From: Myxococcaceae bacterium JPH2
GTDB taxonomy: Bacteria > Myxococcota > Myxococcia > Myxococcales > Myxococcaceae
Assembly: GCA_016458225.1 (NCBI GenBank)
Contig: JAEMGR010000001.1
Location: 806,001-870,000 of the forward strand
Length of the DNA: 64,000 bases
Reading direction: 5' to 3'
Of the stretch, positions 27,376-36,674 are shown one piece after another (the stretch's first letter is position 1; every line of letters starts with the position of its first letter). The position numbers and the translations under genes are program-made. Under the pieces are notes generated by a model. That model did not search any database, was not told where the DNA came from, and saw only the letters and a list, made by a program, of their open reading frames with translations.

Positions 27376-27960
27376 GTGCCGACGAAGTCCGCCTCTCCCG
27401 AGGCGCCGGTCATCGCGTTCCGTGACGCCAAGGCGTTTGAGGTCTGGCTGGAGCGGCATTCCAGCGAACAAGCCGGGGTGTGGCTGAAGCTCGCGAAGAA
27501 GGGCTCGGGCATCCCCTCCCTGACCGACGACGAGGCGGTCGATGTCGGCCTGTGCTTCGGGTGGATCTCCGGCCTGCGCAAGTCCCTCGATGCCACGCAC
27601 TACCTGCAGAAGTACGTGCCTCGCCGGCCGCGAAGCCGCTGGTCGCAGGTCAACGTGGCCAAGGTCGCGGAGCTGACCCGAGCGGGGCGGATGCGCCCCT
27701 CGGGTCAGGCCGAGGTCGACGCCGCCAAGGCCGACGGGCGATGGGCCGCCGCATACGAGTCGCAGCGTGACGCCGCCGCCCCATCGGATCTCGTCGAGGC
27801 CCTGCGCGCGAGTCCACGGGCGACGAAGGCCTTCGACGCGCTCGGCAAGACGCGCCAGTACGCGCTCATCCTGAAGCTCTTGACCGCGCGAACCTCCACG
27901 GCCCGCGCGGCCCAGCTCCGCAAGGTGATGGACTCGCTCGAAGCGCTCGCCAGCGAGTGA
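27376..27960 (+). CDS. YdeI/OmpD-associated family protein
   Basis: 194 residues starting at GTG 27376, with GGAGG 7 bases upstream. The sequence is diagnostic for the YdeI (bacteriocin-protection) family: FEVWLERHSSEQAGVWLKLA, the CFGWISG core, YVPRRPRSRWSQVN, AGRMRPSGQAEVDAAKADGR and a helical C-terminal half (DUF1905-like tail absent). Family knowledge: E. coli YdeI affects antimicrobial peptide tolerance, while the biochemical activity is unknown. It is soluble and cytoplasmic by sequence. The gene is isolated between a divergent lipoprotein and a convergent phosphatase and is probably monocistronic. Confidence 0.85.
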   Translation: MPTKSASPEAPVIAFRDAKAFEVWLERHSSEQAGVWLKLAKKGSGIPSLTDDEAVDVGLCFGWISGLRKSLDATHYLQKYVPRRPRSRWSQVNVAKVAELTRAGRMRPSGQAEVDAAKADGRWAAAYESQRDAAAPSDLVEALRASPRATKAFDALGKTRQYALILKLLTARTSTARAAQLRKVMDSLEALASE

Positions 27961-27981
27961 GCAGCGGGCGCTCGAAGCACC

Positions 27982-29598
27982 CTACCCTCCGGTCAGCGCC
28001 TCCGCGCGCGGCTTGCCTTCCGCCGCCGCCGGCATCCCCATCTCCAGCAGCGCGGAGAGCGTGGGCGCGACATCCACGGGGTTGATCTCCTCCAGGTACA
28101 CGCCCGGCTTCACGCCTCGGCCCACGAACACGACGGGCACCTGCGTGTCATACGAGTAGGGCGTCCCGTGGTTCGTCCCGCGCGGGTAGTCACTGACGAC
28201 GTGGAAGGGCTTCGCCACGAAGAGCACGTCCCCGCTGCGCTGCGCAGAGAACCCGCGACGCAGCGGCGCCACGAGCCCCTCGATGTCGGGCGCGGCGGCC
28301 AGGTCGTCCTTCGCCACGGCCAGCTCCACGTAGGGCTGCTTCGCGAGCCAGACCGCCGCCGCGCGCCGCACCGCCACCGCGTCCAGTTGTCCCGACTCCA
28401 GCGCCTTGCCGCCCAGGTAGGCGTCCAGCTCCATCATCTTCACCGTCACGTCGGCGCCGAACTTCGCGCGCAGCTCCTGCGCGAGCCCCTTCTCCACATC
28501 ATTGGGATTGAGGCGCACCGCGGGCGCACCCGCCTGAGCCCAGGCCTCGGGAATCTCCGCGCCACCGTGGTCCGCCGACAGCGCGATGACCAGGTTCTCG
28601 CGCCCGCCCGCGGCACGCTCGGCGGCGGCGATGAGTTCGCCCATCGCCTGGTCCAAGCGCAGCAGCGTGTCCTGCGTCTCCCATGAGTACGGACCGAACG
28701 CGTGGAACACGGCATCCGTGCCGCTGAAGCTCACCGCGAGCATGTCGGGCACCTCGTCCTGGCCCAGATGCTCGGCCTCCATCGCCGCCTTCGCGGCCTG
28801 CACCAGCAGCTCATGCGACAGCGGAGACACCGAGAACGCCCGATACGACGCGGGCCCCGGCGACGAGAGTCCGCCCTTCAGCGAGTGAGGGAACGACCGC
28901 CCCATCCCGTAGGCCTCCGGCTCCACCTCTCGCGCATCCTCGCCCACGTACTCGGCGCGCGGACGCAGCAGCTCCCACGTCTTGGTGAAGCCCGCGTCTG
29001 CCAGCTTGCGAGCATTGAACGCGCGCATCCACTCGGGCTCCTCCTTCGCGTACCAGGTGCTCGTCACCATCCGCCCGGTCGACTCATCGAACCACCACGC
29101 CTGTCCCTGCCGCCCGGCCAGGGGAATCGCGGCGCGGGCCTTGAACGAGAGCGCCACCACCTTGCCCCGTCCCTGCGTGGAGACGCGCAGGCGGTCCGCG
29201 AGGGACTCCGCCATCAAGTTGACGGGGCTGGTGTCGGAGCCAGGAGCCGTCGTGGCGTTGAGGAGCGACTGCTTCGGATCCCAGTACGCCTGGAGCACCT
29301 GCCCGGTCGCGCGGTCGTAGACCTCGTTGTCCACGATGCCGTGGCGCCAGGGGTTCGCGCCGGTCGCCAGCGTGGCATGCCCCGGGGCGGTCCGCGCCTC
29401 CGCATAGGCATACCGGGCATAGGGATAGTACGCGCCCGTGGAGAGAAGCCGGCCCAGGCCACCAGTGAGGCGCGGGCGGTTGCGCAAGAGGACGTCGCTG
29501 CCCATCGAGTCCACGCTGATGAACAGCGTGAGCTTCGGGGCCTTGGCGGCGGCAGGCAGAGCGAACAGGAGCAGGAGGGCTGCGAGGAGGCGCGACAT
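27982..29598 (-). CDS. Secreted alkaline-phosphatase-family hydrolase
   Basis: 538 residues from ATG 29598 (MSRLLAALLLLFALPAAAKA), which gives a clean Sec signal; the frame is open further upstream without a better start. The nucleophile Thr lies in ARTAPGHATLATG (near 70). Metal ligands are visible in order: SVDSMGSD (near 27), SGTDAVFHAFG (near 288), SADHGG (near 343) and GTNHGTP (near 476). This is the PafA/type I phosphodiesterase branch of the alkaline phosphatase superfamily, which hydrolyses phosphomonoesters in the periplasm with two zinc ions. The substrate range is not decidable from sequence; no Pho box was sought in detail. It lies convergent to the YdeI-like gene with 21 bp between stops. 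Confidence 0.85.
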   Translation of the reverse strand: MSRLLAALLLLFALPAAAKAPKLTLFISVDSMGSDVLLRNRPRLTGGLGRLLSTGAYYPYARYAYAEARTAPGHATLATGANPWRHGIVDNEVYDRATGQVLQAYWDPKQSLLNATTAPGSDTSPVNLMAESLADRLRVSTQGRGKVVALSFKARAAIPLAGRQGQAWWFDESTGRMVTSTWYAKEEPEWMRAFNARKLADAGFTKTWELLRPRAEYVGEDAREVEPEAYGMGRSFPHSLKGGLSSPGPASYRAFSVSPLSHELLVQAAKAAMEAEHLGQDEVPDMLAVSFSGTDAVFHAFGPYSWETQDTLLRLDQAMGELIAAAERAAGGRENLVIALSADHGGAEIPEAWAQAGAPAVRLNPNDVEKGLAQELRAKFGADVTVKMMELDAYLGGKALESGQLDAVAVRRAAAVWLAKQPYVELAVAKDDLAAAPDIEGLVAPLRRGFSAQRSGDVLFVAKPFHVVSDYPRGTNHGTPYSYDTQVPVVFVGRGVKPGVYLEEINPVDVAPTLSALLEMGMPAAAEGKPRAEALTGG

Positions 29599-29759
29599 GG
29601 GGGCGGCAGCCTCTCCGGACAGGTGCGCAGAAGCAACCGACATGAACGGGCGCTCGGTGGATATCCCGTGACGCGAGCCTCCCCGTCCGCGCGCGTCGCC
29701 CGTCAGCCCACATCGCCTCGGGCACCGCGGACTTCGCCCTGGGAGCACGAGGCGCTGAG

Positions 29760-31853
29760 TCAGCGCGTGCCACCATCCCCCATGGTGGGCCTCGGCTTCG
29801 AGTCGATGAAGGCCGCGACATCCCACGCCTCCTCCACCGTCAGCATTCCGCCCGAGCCCAGCGGCATGTTCGCGTGGATGAAGGGCGCCGCGTTCGCCGG
29901 ACGCACCATGCCGGCCTGCGCGTTGAATGAGTTCGGGCCCCACAAGGCGGGACGGAAGTAGGTGTCGCTCTCGTAGCGTCCCTGGCCGTCCTCCCCATGA
30001 CACACAGCGCACTTCTGCTGGAACACCCCGGCACCGCGCGAGGGGTCACCCGTGAGGGTCGGAATGGCTGGATAGCCATTGGGAGGAACCGCGGCGCCGT
30101 GTCGCTCGCGCCACTGCGCATCGAGCCACGCCATGTACGTGAGCAGCGCCTCCATGTCCGGGTTCGTGTCGCACGTCCCGACGCCGCCATCCTGCTCCGG
30201 GACGCAGAGGGCCTTGCCATTCTCGCTGCGCATGAAGCACGCGTTGATGCGCGCCTGGAGCGAAGCGCGCGTGGGGTACTCCAGGCGCATCCCCACCCAC
30301 CACGCCGCATCCGGGTTCCGGCCTTCGTCGAGGTGACAGCTCCCGCAGTGGAGTCGTCCCCCTGTGAACTCCGGGAGCAGCTCGTAGGTATGCGAGGCAA
30401 TGGACTGACCGCGCAAGACCTGGGGCCAGTGGGCCTTGTCCCATGAAGTTCGAGGCTCCGTCGGAGCAGGGAGGACGCGCGTGTCCCGAGGCTTGGGCCA
30501 CGCGTTGTTCAACGAGAAGGTGAAGTCCGAGGAGACGAACGTGTCCTGCCGAAGCGTCCGCGCCGAGGCATGACAGCCGATGCAGGTCGATGTCTCCTGG
30601 ACGAAGGTCTCCATCGAGGTGTTGGCGAGCACGGGCCGAGACACGCCGAACACCGTCGTCGGTTGCGGCGCGGCATAGGCGGAAGCCACGGGGACCTGGG
30701 TGCCCACCAGTTCGTAGTGCTGAAGCACGGAGCCCGCGGCAACGAGCGCCGCGCGCAGGTCCGCATTCAACGTCACGACGTCATCGGAGAACGCGGTGCC
30801 CGCATCGCAGGCGGGTGGCGTGGAGGGAATCGGCGCGGTGCGGACGACCTGGGCGGGCACACCCATCTGCGTCTGGACATTCACGCGACAGTCCTTGCAC
30901 GCGGGGTCGAAGAACGACGCTGGCTGTCCTTCGTAGGCATGCACGTTGCCGCGCTGCTCGAAGGTGGACCAGATCCACGCGGGAGCGCTGGGGGTCTTCT
31001 GCGTGATGTGGAGCCCTACGAGTCCCATGCGCTTGGGACCACAGTGCGTGGGCAGCGCGTTCTCATCGCGGTCGCAGACACAGGCCATCACGGTGTGGAA
31101 GTACGGCGCCTCGGTGTCGCCCACGGGCTTCCAGGCGGCCTTGACCAGGATGCCGCCATTCGGGAAGGAGACCAGGGTGGCGCGAGCCTGCTGGCGCCCG
31201 TCGTACAAGCCATTGGCCAGCACGTGCTCGAACATGGGGCGGTTCATCCGAATCTCGTAGCGGACGAGGTGTCGCTGCTCGTCCGTCAGCGTCGCGGGCA
31301 GCGTGCCATTCGACGCCGCGGCCTGGAGCGTGCTGTCCACGAGGTCATCAATCTTCTGGTCGCGAACCAGCAGCTTCGTCACGCCCGAGCCGCACTTCGC
31401 GGGGAACGAAGGCGCCTCATTCCAGCCTGGGGGCCGCCGTCCATCGGGGAGATAGACCTCATCGGTCTCCTTCCAGGTCTCCCAGACCCGAGGCCCGGGA
31501 GCACCGAGCGGCTTGCGCCAATCCGGCACGCCGCGCTCGCCCGGACTCGCGGGCCAGTTGAGCGCAATGAACTCCTGCCAGGAGAACAGGTCCGCCGAGC
31601 GCTGAACGGTGGAGCCAATCGCCTGCTGCACGCCGCCCTGGAGGTCCGCAGGCAGGAAGCAAGAGAGCTGGGGCGGAGTGAGCAAGGAGCAGCTCGTCCC
31701 CGTGAGCGAAATGCCCGCATCCGGGTTCCAACAAGGGCCCAAGCCGTCCGCGGAAGCGACATCCGGAGTCACCGCCAGCTTCGACGAGCGAAGGCAAGCG
31801 CCCGCACCCAGCAACAACACCCCGGTGATCAGGACGGCGAGAGACCTCCCCAT
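29760..31853 (-). CDS. Tri-haem c-type cytochrome lipoprotein
   Basis: 697 residues from ATG 31853 with GGAGG 8 bases upstream; lipobox LLGAGAC. Three CxxCH haem-attachment motifs are present: CIGCH (near 423), CGSCH (near 503) and CAVCH (near 616); a further CKDCR has no His and should not bind haem. The last motif lies in a typical cytochrome c domain (RGAGVFQQKCAVCHG ... AWDVAAFID). The first 400 residues are unassigned and Cys-rich. It is exported and lipid-anchored, and probably carries electrons in the periplasm or at the outer surface. No partner oxidase or reductase is adjacent. Confidence 0.82.
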   Translation of the reverse strand: MGRSLAVLITGVLLLGAGACLRSSKLAVTPDVASADGLGPCWNPDAGISLTGTSCSLLTPPQLSCFLPADLQGGVQQAIGSTVQRSADLFSWQEFIALNWPASPGERGVPDWRKPLGAPGPRVWETWKETDEVYLPDGRRPPGWNEAPSFPAKCGSGVTKLLVRDQKIDDLVDSTLQAAASNGTLPATLTDEQRHLVRYEIRMNRPMFEHVLANGLYDGRQQARATLVSFPNGGILVKAAWKPVGDTEAPYFHTVMACVCDRDENALPTHCGPKRMGLVGLHITQKTPSAPAWIWSTFEQRGNVHAYEGQPASFFDPACKDCRVNVQTQMGVPAQVVRTAPIPSTPPACDAGTAFSDDVVTLNADLRAALVAAGSVLQHYELVGTQVPVASAYAAPQPTTVFGVSRPVLANTSMETFVQETSTCIGCHASARTLRQDTFVSSDFTFSLNNAWPKPRDTRVLPAPTEPRTSWDKAHWPQVLRGQSIASHTYELLPEFTGGRLHCGSCHLDEGRNPDAAWWVGMRLEYPTRASLQARINACFMRSENGKALCVPEQDGGVGTCDTNPDMEALLTYMAWLDAQWRERHGAAVPPNGYPAIPTLTGDPSRGAGVFQQKCAVCHGEDGQGRYESDTYFRPALWGPNSFNAQAGMVRPANAAPFIHANMPLGSGGMLTVEEAWDVAAFIDSKPRPTMGDGGTR

Positions 31854-32405
31854 GGAATCCACCTCCGACACCTCACGGAAGATGGAACCCCATCCCCGAG
31901 CCACCGAGCGTAGACGAGTTCCCATCCTCCTCACGAAGGGGCCGCTTCAACCCAGGGGGCACGCAGGCACGGGGACTCATGGTCGCAAGCAAGTGATGAC
32001 GACGCCCCATGCACCTCGGGCCCACATCGACACGCGAGGTCGTGAGACACGTCCTGATCGACCGTTCGCGAATCACGACCTGTCAGATAGAGTGACGCGC
32101 TCTTCATGCCCCCGGCTCCACCGCAGCATTCGAACACTGCACACTGGCCCACCTGCACAGGGGAGCGAGACCGCCACCGAAGCCGCCACCGGCACGGAGC
32201 CTCAGGCCGCGCGGCACCAGGAACTCGGCGCCCCACATGAGGCCGAGCAGAGCTGGGACCCCGTGCGCACCTCTCCAGACGCCGCGACCGAGATCAACTC
32301 CTCGTGACCGCATCTCCACTGTGCTTGAACACGAACAAGGGCTGCTCTGAACCGCCGGAGAGGTAGCCCCAACGCTCCGCGACAGCGAACATCGAGCGGG
32401 TACAC
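31854..32405. other. 552-bp region without a recognised gene
   Basis: This lies between the divergent cytochrome and transglycosylase genes. Short open frames on both strands have no recognisable content and low-complexity composition. No RNA gene or strong hairpin was seen. It presumably holds the promoters of both neighbours. Confidence 0.5.
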
Positions 32406-33353
32406 ATGCAAGTGAGCAGGGTGAAGCGAGTGTTTCGGCGTGCCCTTCTCGTTGTCGCCGCCATGGGACTCGGGGCGTTCGCCTATGGCCTCTGGCTGTG
32501 GCACGGCACGCCTGATGTCAGCTCGCTTCAGACCGAGCGCCCCACGACCACGGCGCTCCTGCAGCTGCGCGAACATGATCGCAAGCCGGATGCGCAGCTC
32601 GCGCCCGAAGATTGGATGCCGCTCGAACGCATGCCCTTGCTGGCGTGCTCCGTCGTGAAAGCGGAGGACATGAAGTTCTTCCGACACTCGGGCTTTGACT
32701 GGAGAGAAATCCGGCTCGCGGCGCAGCAGGCGGTCCTCACGGGTCGACTGCGCGGCGCCAGCACCATCACCGCCCAGCTCGCCCGCACCCTGTTCCTTTC
32801 TCCCGAGCGTTCCCTGGAGCGGAAGCTGCGCGAGACCTTTCTCGTGCGCGACCTCGAAGCGACACTCTCAAAGAAGCGGATCCTCGAACTCTATCTGAAC
32901 ACCATCGAGTGGGGAGACGGTGTCTACGGCGCCAGGGCCGCCGCCCGCGAATACTTCGGGAAGTCCCCCGAGACACTGACTCCATTCGAGAGCGCGACGC
33001 TGGCGAGCCTCATCGCCGCTCCGCGAGCCCCCTTGGTGGGAGCCAATCTCGACCGCTTCAACCGCTCCCACGCAAGAGTGCTGCGCCAGCTCTATCGCTC
33101 GCGCATCATCACCCGAGAGACTCTCAAGGAGGCTGAACTCACGCGCCGGGCGCTCCTTGCCCCACGCCCCGAGACGTCCGTCCCAGTGAGCTTCGCGACG
33201 ATGCGTCTGCCAGAGCCCGCGCAGGTTACTCGCGATGACCTCGCGCCGTTCCTGGCGCAGGAGTGCGGCCTGGACATCGAGTCTTCGGCGCCAGGAATGA
33301 TGTCGACTACGGACTCAGCGCCTTCTCCGACTCCAACAACCGCAGGACCGTAG
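32406..33353 (+). CDS. mtgA: Monofunctional peptidoglycan transglycosylase (GT51)
   Basis: 315 residues. One N-terminal membrane helix (ALLVVAAMGLGAFAYGLWLW) anchors a GT51 domain with all its motifs: AEDMKFFRHSGFD (catalytic Glu near 87), RGASTITAQLARTLFL, RKLRETFLVRDLE, and LYLNTIEWGDGVYGARAAAREYFG. No transpeptidase domain follows. The enzyme polymerises lipid II into glycan strands on the periplasmic side. Residues after about 250 form a tail rich in Arg, Ser and Pro that is not part of the family. Its last 47 bp overlap the convergent O-antigen-ligase-like gene, so the tail may be a late extension. Confidence 0.9.
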   Translation: MQVSRVKRVFRRALLVVAAMGLGAFAYGLWLWHGTPDVSSLQTERPTTTALLQLREHDRKPDAQLAPEDWMPLERMPLLACSVVKAEDMKFFRHSGFDWREIRLAAQQAVLTGRLRGASTITAQLARTLFLSPERSLERKLRETFLVRDLEATLSKKRILELYLNTIEWGDGVYGARAAAREYFGKSPETLTPFESATLASLIAAPRAPLVGANLDRFNRSHARVLRQLYRSRIITRETLKEAELTRRALLAPRPETSVPVSFATMRLPEPAQVTRDDLAPFLAQECGLDIESSAPGMMSTTDSAPSPTPTTAGP

Positions 33354-35031
33354 AGCAGTCATGGGTCGTCGCCGATTGGAGCCTGGATGCGAGATGGGGC
33401 TCCACGGAATCGGCTCGGAGCGCGAACTCGCGGGCCGACGCGAGGTCGCCGCGCGCCTCTGCACACTTCGCTGACAGGCACAGGAGACCGATGAGATGGG
33501 GCGCGTCTGAGACGGCTCGGTCGAGCAGCGGAGCCGCTGCCTCGCAGTCACGTCCCCGCGTCATCCGAAGCGCTGCCCGAGCAAGCGCTTCGACATGCCC
33601 CGTAGATACCAGTGCGCGCGCCGGCCCCTTGACCGCAATCCAGTAGTAGCGGCCCAGCGCGCCCGTTCCCCCCATCACCAACAGCATCAAGCCCGCGAGA
33701 ACAATTCTCCGCCCAGCCATGGGAATCGCGAGCGTTCTGGCACCCGCGAGCACAAGCCCGACGAGAACCCCCATCGCCGCGAGCTGCTCCGCGCGCAGGA
33801 GGGGCTGATCAAATAGCGCATGCGTGGCGAGAACAATGAATGCCGCGCCAAGCCCGGGCACCACGGCCCCTTCGGCGCGAACCCTGCGAGCAAGCATCCA
33901 CGCCCATCCCATCAGGGCGGCGAATCCCAGCAGTCCTGTCTCAACCAAGACGCGCAGGAGATCCGACCGAGGCGCCCGGCCATCTCCATACGGATGCGGA
34001 TGCAGACCCGCCGAATGGGCATACAGCGAACTGGCATCTCCCCAGCCCGTGAGGCCAACGCCAAGCAAGGGCGAAGACGCGACAATGGCCCAGGACACCT
34101 GGGCCTGCTCGATGCGGTAGCGACCCGACCCCTGGTCATACTCCACGAGTCGAGAGACAGAATCCGCGAACGGACGAGACTCCTTCCACTGTAGCCCCGG
34201 CCAGGGAATCAAGACCGCTAGGCCCACCGAGACTCCACACACGAGCATCACGCGCAGAACACGCGTACGCAGGTCCGTGGACACTGGTGCTCGCAGCAGG
34301 CCTACGCCCACCATGAGCGCCGCGATGCCGAGCCCCAACCACACGCTCCGGCACCGCGTGAGCACCACCACCGTCCCCAGGATGACCGCCGAGACGCCCC
34401 ATACGCGTCCACCGTCACGCGAGAAACGAGCAACCACCAGCGGGAGGATGAGCGCGACAAATCCCGCCACCTGATTGCGTCCACCCAGCGTGGACGCGGG
34501 ACGCCGAATCTCTCCCCAAGGCAATGCCAGACCCAGCGCCTCCAGCAAGGCGACGAGCGCGACGAGCACCGCCGCCCACGTCAGCAAAGACACGAGTGCA
34601 CTGCGCCCTCTCTCCTGCCTCGCGAGGCGCACAGCCGACAGCGCAATGACCCACGCCGAGGCATCCGATGCAAGCCGCTCGAATCCAGGCACAAGGGATG
34701 AGTTCCCCAGCACAACGGCGGCGAACGACACGCCCAGCGCGCCACCCCAAGCCACCAGTGAGCGATCCATTCCAGGAGGTTCTTGAGGAGACACGAGCCA
34801 GCGAAGCGAGAGCAGCGCAGCGACCGCGCCCAGCACCAACCGCTTCGGCAAATAGAACCGGTCCCCGGTTTCGAGCCCATCCACCCCGATCAGCAGCGCG
34901 GTGCCCACCAGCGCGAACCCCAGAAGCACGAACTCGAGTCGGCCGGGCACGAAGCTCGCGCCGGCCGACTCGGTGCCAACTTGCCCCGCGGCTGAACTTG
35001 CTCGCGGCGCGTCAGCGGAGGCGACGGTCAC
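33307..35031 (-). CDS. O-antigen-ligase/polymerase-like membrane protein
   Basis: 574 residues starting at GTG 35031, with GGGGAG 9 bases upstream lying inside the end of the preceding gene. Around twelve membrane helices are visible. A long periplasmic loop between about 290 and 350 carries GSGRYRIEQAQVSW, LGVGLTGWGD and a HPHPYGDGRAPRSDLLRV segment, the Wzy_C-type layout of O-antigen ligases and polymerases. After the last helix is a helical tail (AAPLLDRAVSDAPHLIGLLC ...) like TPR units. It probably joins or extends surface polysaccharide. It is the last gene of a three-gene unit with two Cys-rich lipoproteins and should be translationally coupled (6-bp gap). Confidence 0.76.
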   Translation of the reverse strand: MTVASADAPRASSAAGQVGTESAGASFVPGRLEFVLLGFALVGTALLIGVDGLETGDRFYLPKRLVLGAVAALLSLRWLVSPQEPPGMDRSLVAWGGALGVSFAAVVLGNSSLVPGFERLASDASAWVIALSAVRLARQERGRSALVSLLTWAAVLVALVALLEALGLALPWGEIRRPASTLGGRNQVAGFVALILPLVVARFSRDGGRVWGVSAVILGTVVVLTRCRSVWLGLGIAALMVGVGLLRAPVSTDLRTRVLRVMLVCGVSVGLAVLIPWPGLQWKESRPFADSVSRLVEYDQGSGRYRIEQAQVSWAIVASSPLLGVGLTGWGDASSLYAHSAGLHPHPYGDGRAPRSDLLRVLVETGLLGFAALMGWAWMLARRVRAEGAVVPGLGAAFIVLATHALFDQPLLRAEQLAAMGVLVGLVLAGARTLAIPMAGRRIVLAGLMLLVMGGTGALGRYYWIAVKGPARALVSTGHVEALARAALRMTRGRDCEAAAPLLDRAVSDAPHLIGLLCLSAKCAEARGDLASAREFALRADSVEPHLASRLQSATTHDCSTVLRLLESEKALSP

Positions 35032-35037
35032 TCGGTG

Positions 35038-35382
35038 TTACTCCCCACCCTGGCAGATGCCACCCATGCACCATTGACCCGGGCCGCAGTCCATCATGTC
35101 CGCGCAGCTCGCGGGCCCTTTCTCGACGCAGGTCCCGTCCAGACAGACTTCTCCCCAAGAGCAAGTGACCCCCTCACACGCATCATTGTTGGGCTCGGGG
35201 AAGCAGTAATTCCCACGGCGGCAATACTCCCCCTCGTCACACGGGGTATTCGCGTCACAGTACGCGTAGATATTGGCCTGCTTCGTGGTGGATAAACGCG
35301 CGGCTGATGGAGACTGCGACCCACAGCCCATCCCCACTCCGAGAAACAGCACAGCGGCAGCGCACAGCAGATGTTTGGTCAT
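35038..35382 (-). CDS. Small Cys-rich lipoprotein
   Basis: 114 residues from ATG 35382, with AGGAG 11 bases upstream; lipobox GVGMGC. The mature part has 14 or so Cys in motifs such as YCDANTPCDEGEYC, CEGVTCSWGEVC and CGPGQWCMGGICQG, the repeat style of Dickkopf-like/EGF-like Cys-rich modules common in myxobacterial lipoproteins. No catalytic residue set is visible. It overlaps in style, and partly in sequence, with the next gene upstream, so the two look like paralogues. Surface location and a structural or binding role are inference. Confidence 0.72.
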   Translation of the reverse strand: MTKHLLCAAAVLFLGVGMGCGSQSPSAARLSTTKQANIYAYCDANTPCDEGEYCRRGNYCFPEPNNDACEGVTCSWGEVCLDGTCVEKGPASCADMMDCGPGQWCMGGICQGGE

Positions 35383-35411
35383 GGTCTTGGATTCTCCTGA
35401 ATGAAGCGGCT

Positions 35412-35849
35412 CTAAATCTCTTCTTCCACACACTTGCCAGCCTTGCACTCGTAGCCAGGCTCACAATTGAAGTCGTTGTCACAGGTGCCGCAGTTGCCCT
35501 GTCCCAGGCAGTCCTCCACGCACGTCCCGCCCTCGCACGTGTAGCCCGTATCACAGCCCGTGAGCATGCAATTGTTCGGGTCGTCCACGCACGTCCCCTC
35601 GACGCACATCTCCCAGGGCCAGCACTGGACCGTCTCGCAAGGGTCGGGCTCAGGCGGCGCGGTGACACAGGTGTTGGAGGTGCTGTCACAAACCTCATCC
35701 AAGTCACACAGGGTCTGCGCATCACAGTAGGCCCCCACGAGACGTTGGCGCCGGCTCGACGACGTCTCACCTTCGGCAAGTGACACACCGCAACTGACCG
35801 ACATGCCCGCCAACACCAAGACGGCCCACACTCGAACGTGCTGCATCAT
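35412..35849 (-). CDS. Small Cys-rich lipoprotein
   Basis: 145 residues from ATG 35849 with GAGGAG about 10 bases upstream; lipobox MSVSC. The mature chain opens YCDAQTLCDLDEVCDSTSN, which matches the start of the next gene's mature region, then adds CETVQCWPWEMCVEGTC, TGCDTGYTCEGGTC and CEPGYECKAGKCVEE. The GxxC spacing is of the EGF-like or Dickkopf-like type. It is the first gene of the three-gene unit that ends with the O-antigen-ligase-like protein; the gap to the next gene is 29 bp. Confidence 0.72.
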   Translation of the reverse strand: MMQHVRVWAVLVLAGMSVSCGVSLAEGETSSSRRQRLVGAYCDAQTLCDLDEVCDSTSNTCVTAPPEPDPCETVQCWPWEMCVEGTCVDDPNNCMLTGCDTGYTCEGGTCVEDCLGQGNCGTCDNDFNCEPGYECKAGKCVEEEI

Positions 35850-36011
35850 GATGTCTCGTCTCCTCGGGAAGCGGCGTGGGCCACCTGCGTCCAGGCCGAG
35901 CCACGATTCTCCCTGTCACGAGGAGCCCGCTCAATAGGCTCAAACCAGAAAGTCAGAACTACCGGTCCATCTGGACACCGGTGACTCCGACATCTCAGAC
36001 ACTGCGACGTG

Positions 36012-36674
36012 TCATTTCCGGTCGAGCAACACTGGCCGCTTGCGCGTGGAGCGAGGAGCAGTTCGCGGTGGGGCCAGGCCCTCGGAGATCTGCTCCAGGG
36101 CGCTGGAGAGAAGGTGTGACAAAGAAGGGCCACGCGGCGCGGAGAGCCATGCATCCAAGGCGGTATGGACGGCGGCAAAGAAGGTGGCTGCCGCCAGACG
36201 TGGATACAGGTCCTTCTTGAGGTTCGTGTCCGTCCGCTCCGCAATAGCCTCGGCGAGGGCCCGCTCGAGGGCGGCATCCGATTTGAGCTGCTCCGCCGCG
36301 AGCGATGGCTCGTCCTTGAGCAGGTGGGAGCGCGCGGTGAAACCCGGGTCCGGGTCCTCGGGAAACAACGTTCGCACCGCGTGCCCGAGGGCTGTCCAGA
36401 CGTCCTCGTCCACCGGCCGGGCAGCGAGTGCGGCGAGCAGCGTTTCGCCACGCGCATTGCCCACTCCGACGATGGCGGCCTCCTTGCTGGAGAAGTAGTT
36501 GTTGAAGGTGCGCGGAGACACGCCCACCCGCTTCGCGATGTCGTCTATCCGGACGCCGTCGAGCCCGTGCTCCAAGGCCAACTCCAGGGCCGCCTGCGAG
36601 AGCGCCGCGCGGGTCGCGGCCTTCTTGCGCTCTCGGTGGCCAGTTGAGTCATCGCTTGGGCTTCGGGGGCTCAT
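36012..36674 (-). CDS. TetR-family transcriptional regulator
   Basis: 220 residues from ATG 36674, which overlaps the stop of the upstream monooxygenase gene by 4 bp (ATGA). The N-terminal domain has the TetR helix-turn-helix (ALEHGLDGVRIDDIAKRVGV, then SPRTFNNYFSSKEA). The C-terminal ligand domain is helical with LERALAEAIAERTDTN and ATFFAAVHTALDAWL. By position it is the co-transcribed regulator of the FAD monooxygenase gene; a palindrome upstream of that gene is the likely operator. The last 25 residues (PPRTAPRSTRKRP) are basic and disordered. Confidence 0.88.
   Translation of the reverse strand: MSPRSPSDDSTGHRERKKAATRAALSQAALELALEHGLDGVRIDDIAKRVGVSPRTFNNYFSSKEAAIVGVGNARGETLLAALAARPVDEDVWTALGHAVRTLFPEDPDPGFTARSHLLKDEPSLAAEQLKSDAALERALAEAIAERTDTNLKKDLYPRLAAATFFAAVHTALDAWLSAPRGPSLSHLLSSALEQISEGLAPPRTAPRSTRKRPVLLDRK

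Noticed and set aside
31854-32405. Short open frames in the cytochrome/transglycosylase gap considered as small genes
   Set aside because: None has a ribosome site, a signal peptide or a recognisable motif.
35961-35982. An imperfect hairpin between the TetR gene and the Cys-rich lipoprotein unit considered as a terminator
   Set aside because: The stem has a bulge and there is no T run; it is too weak to call.
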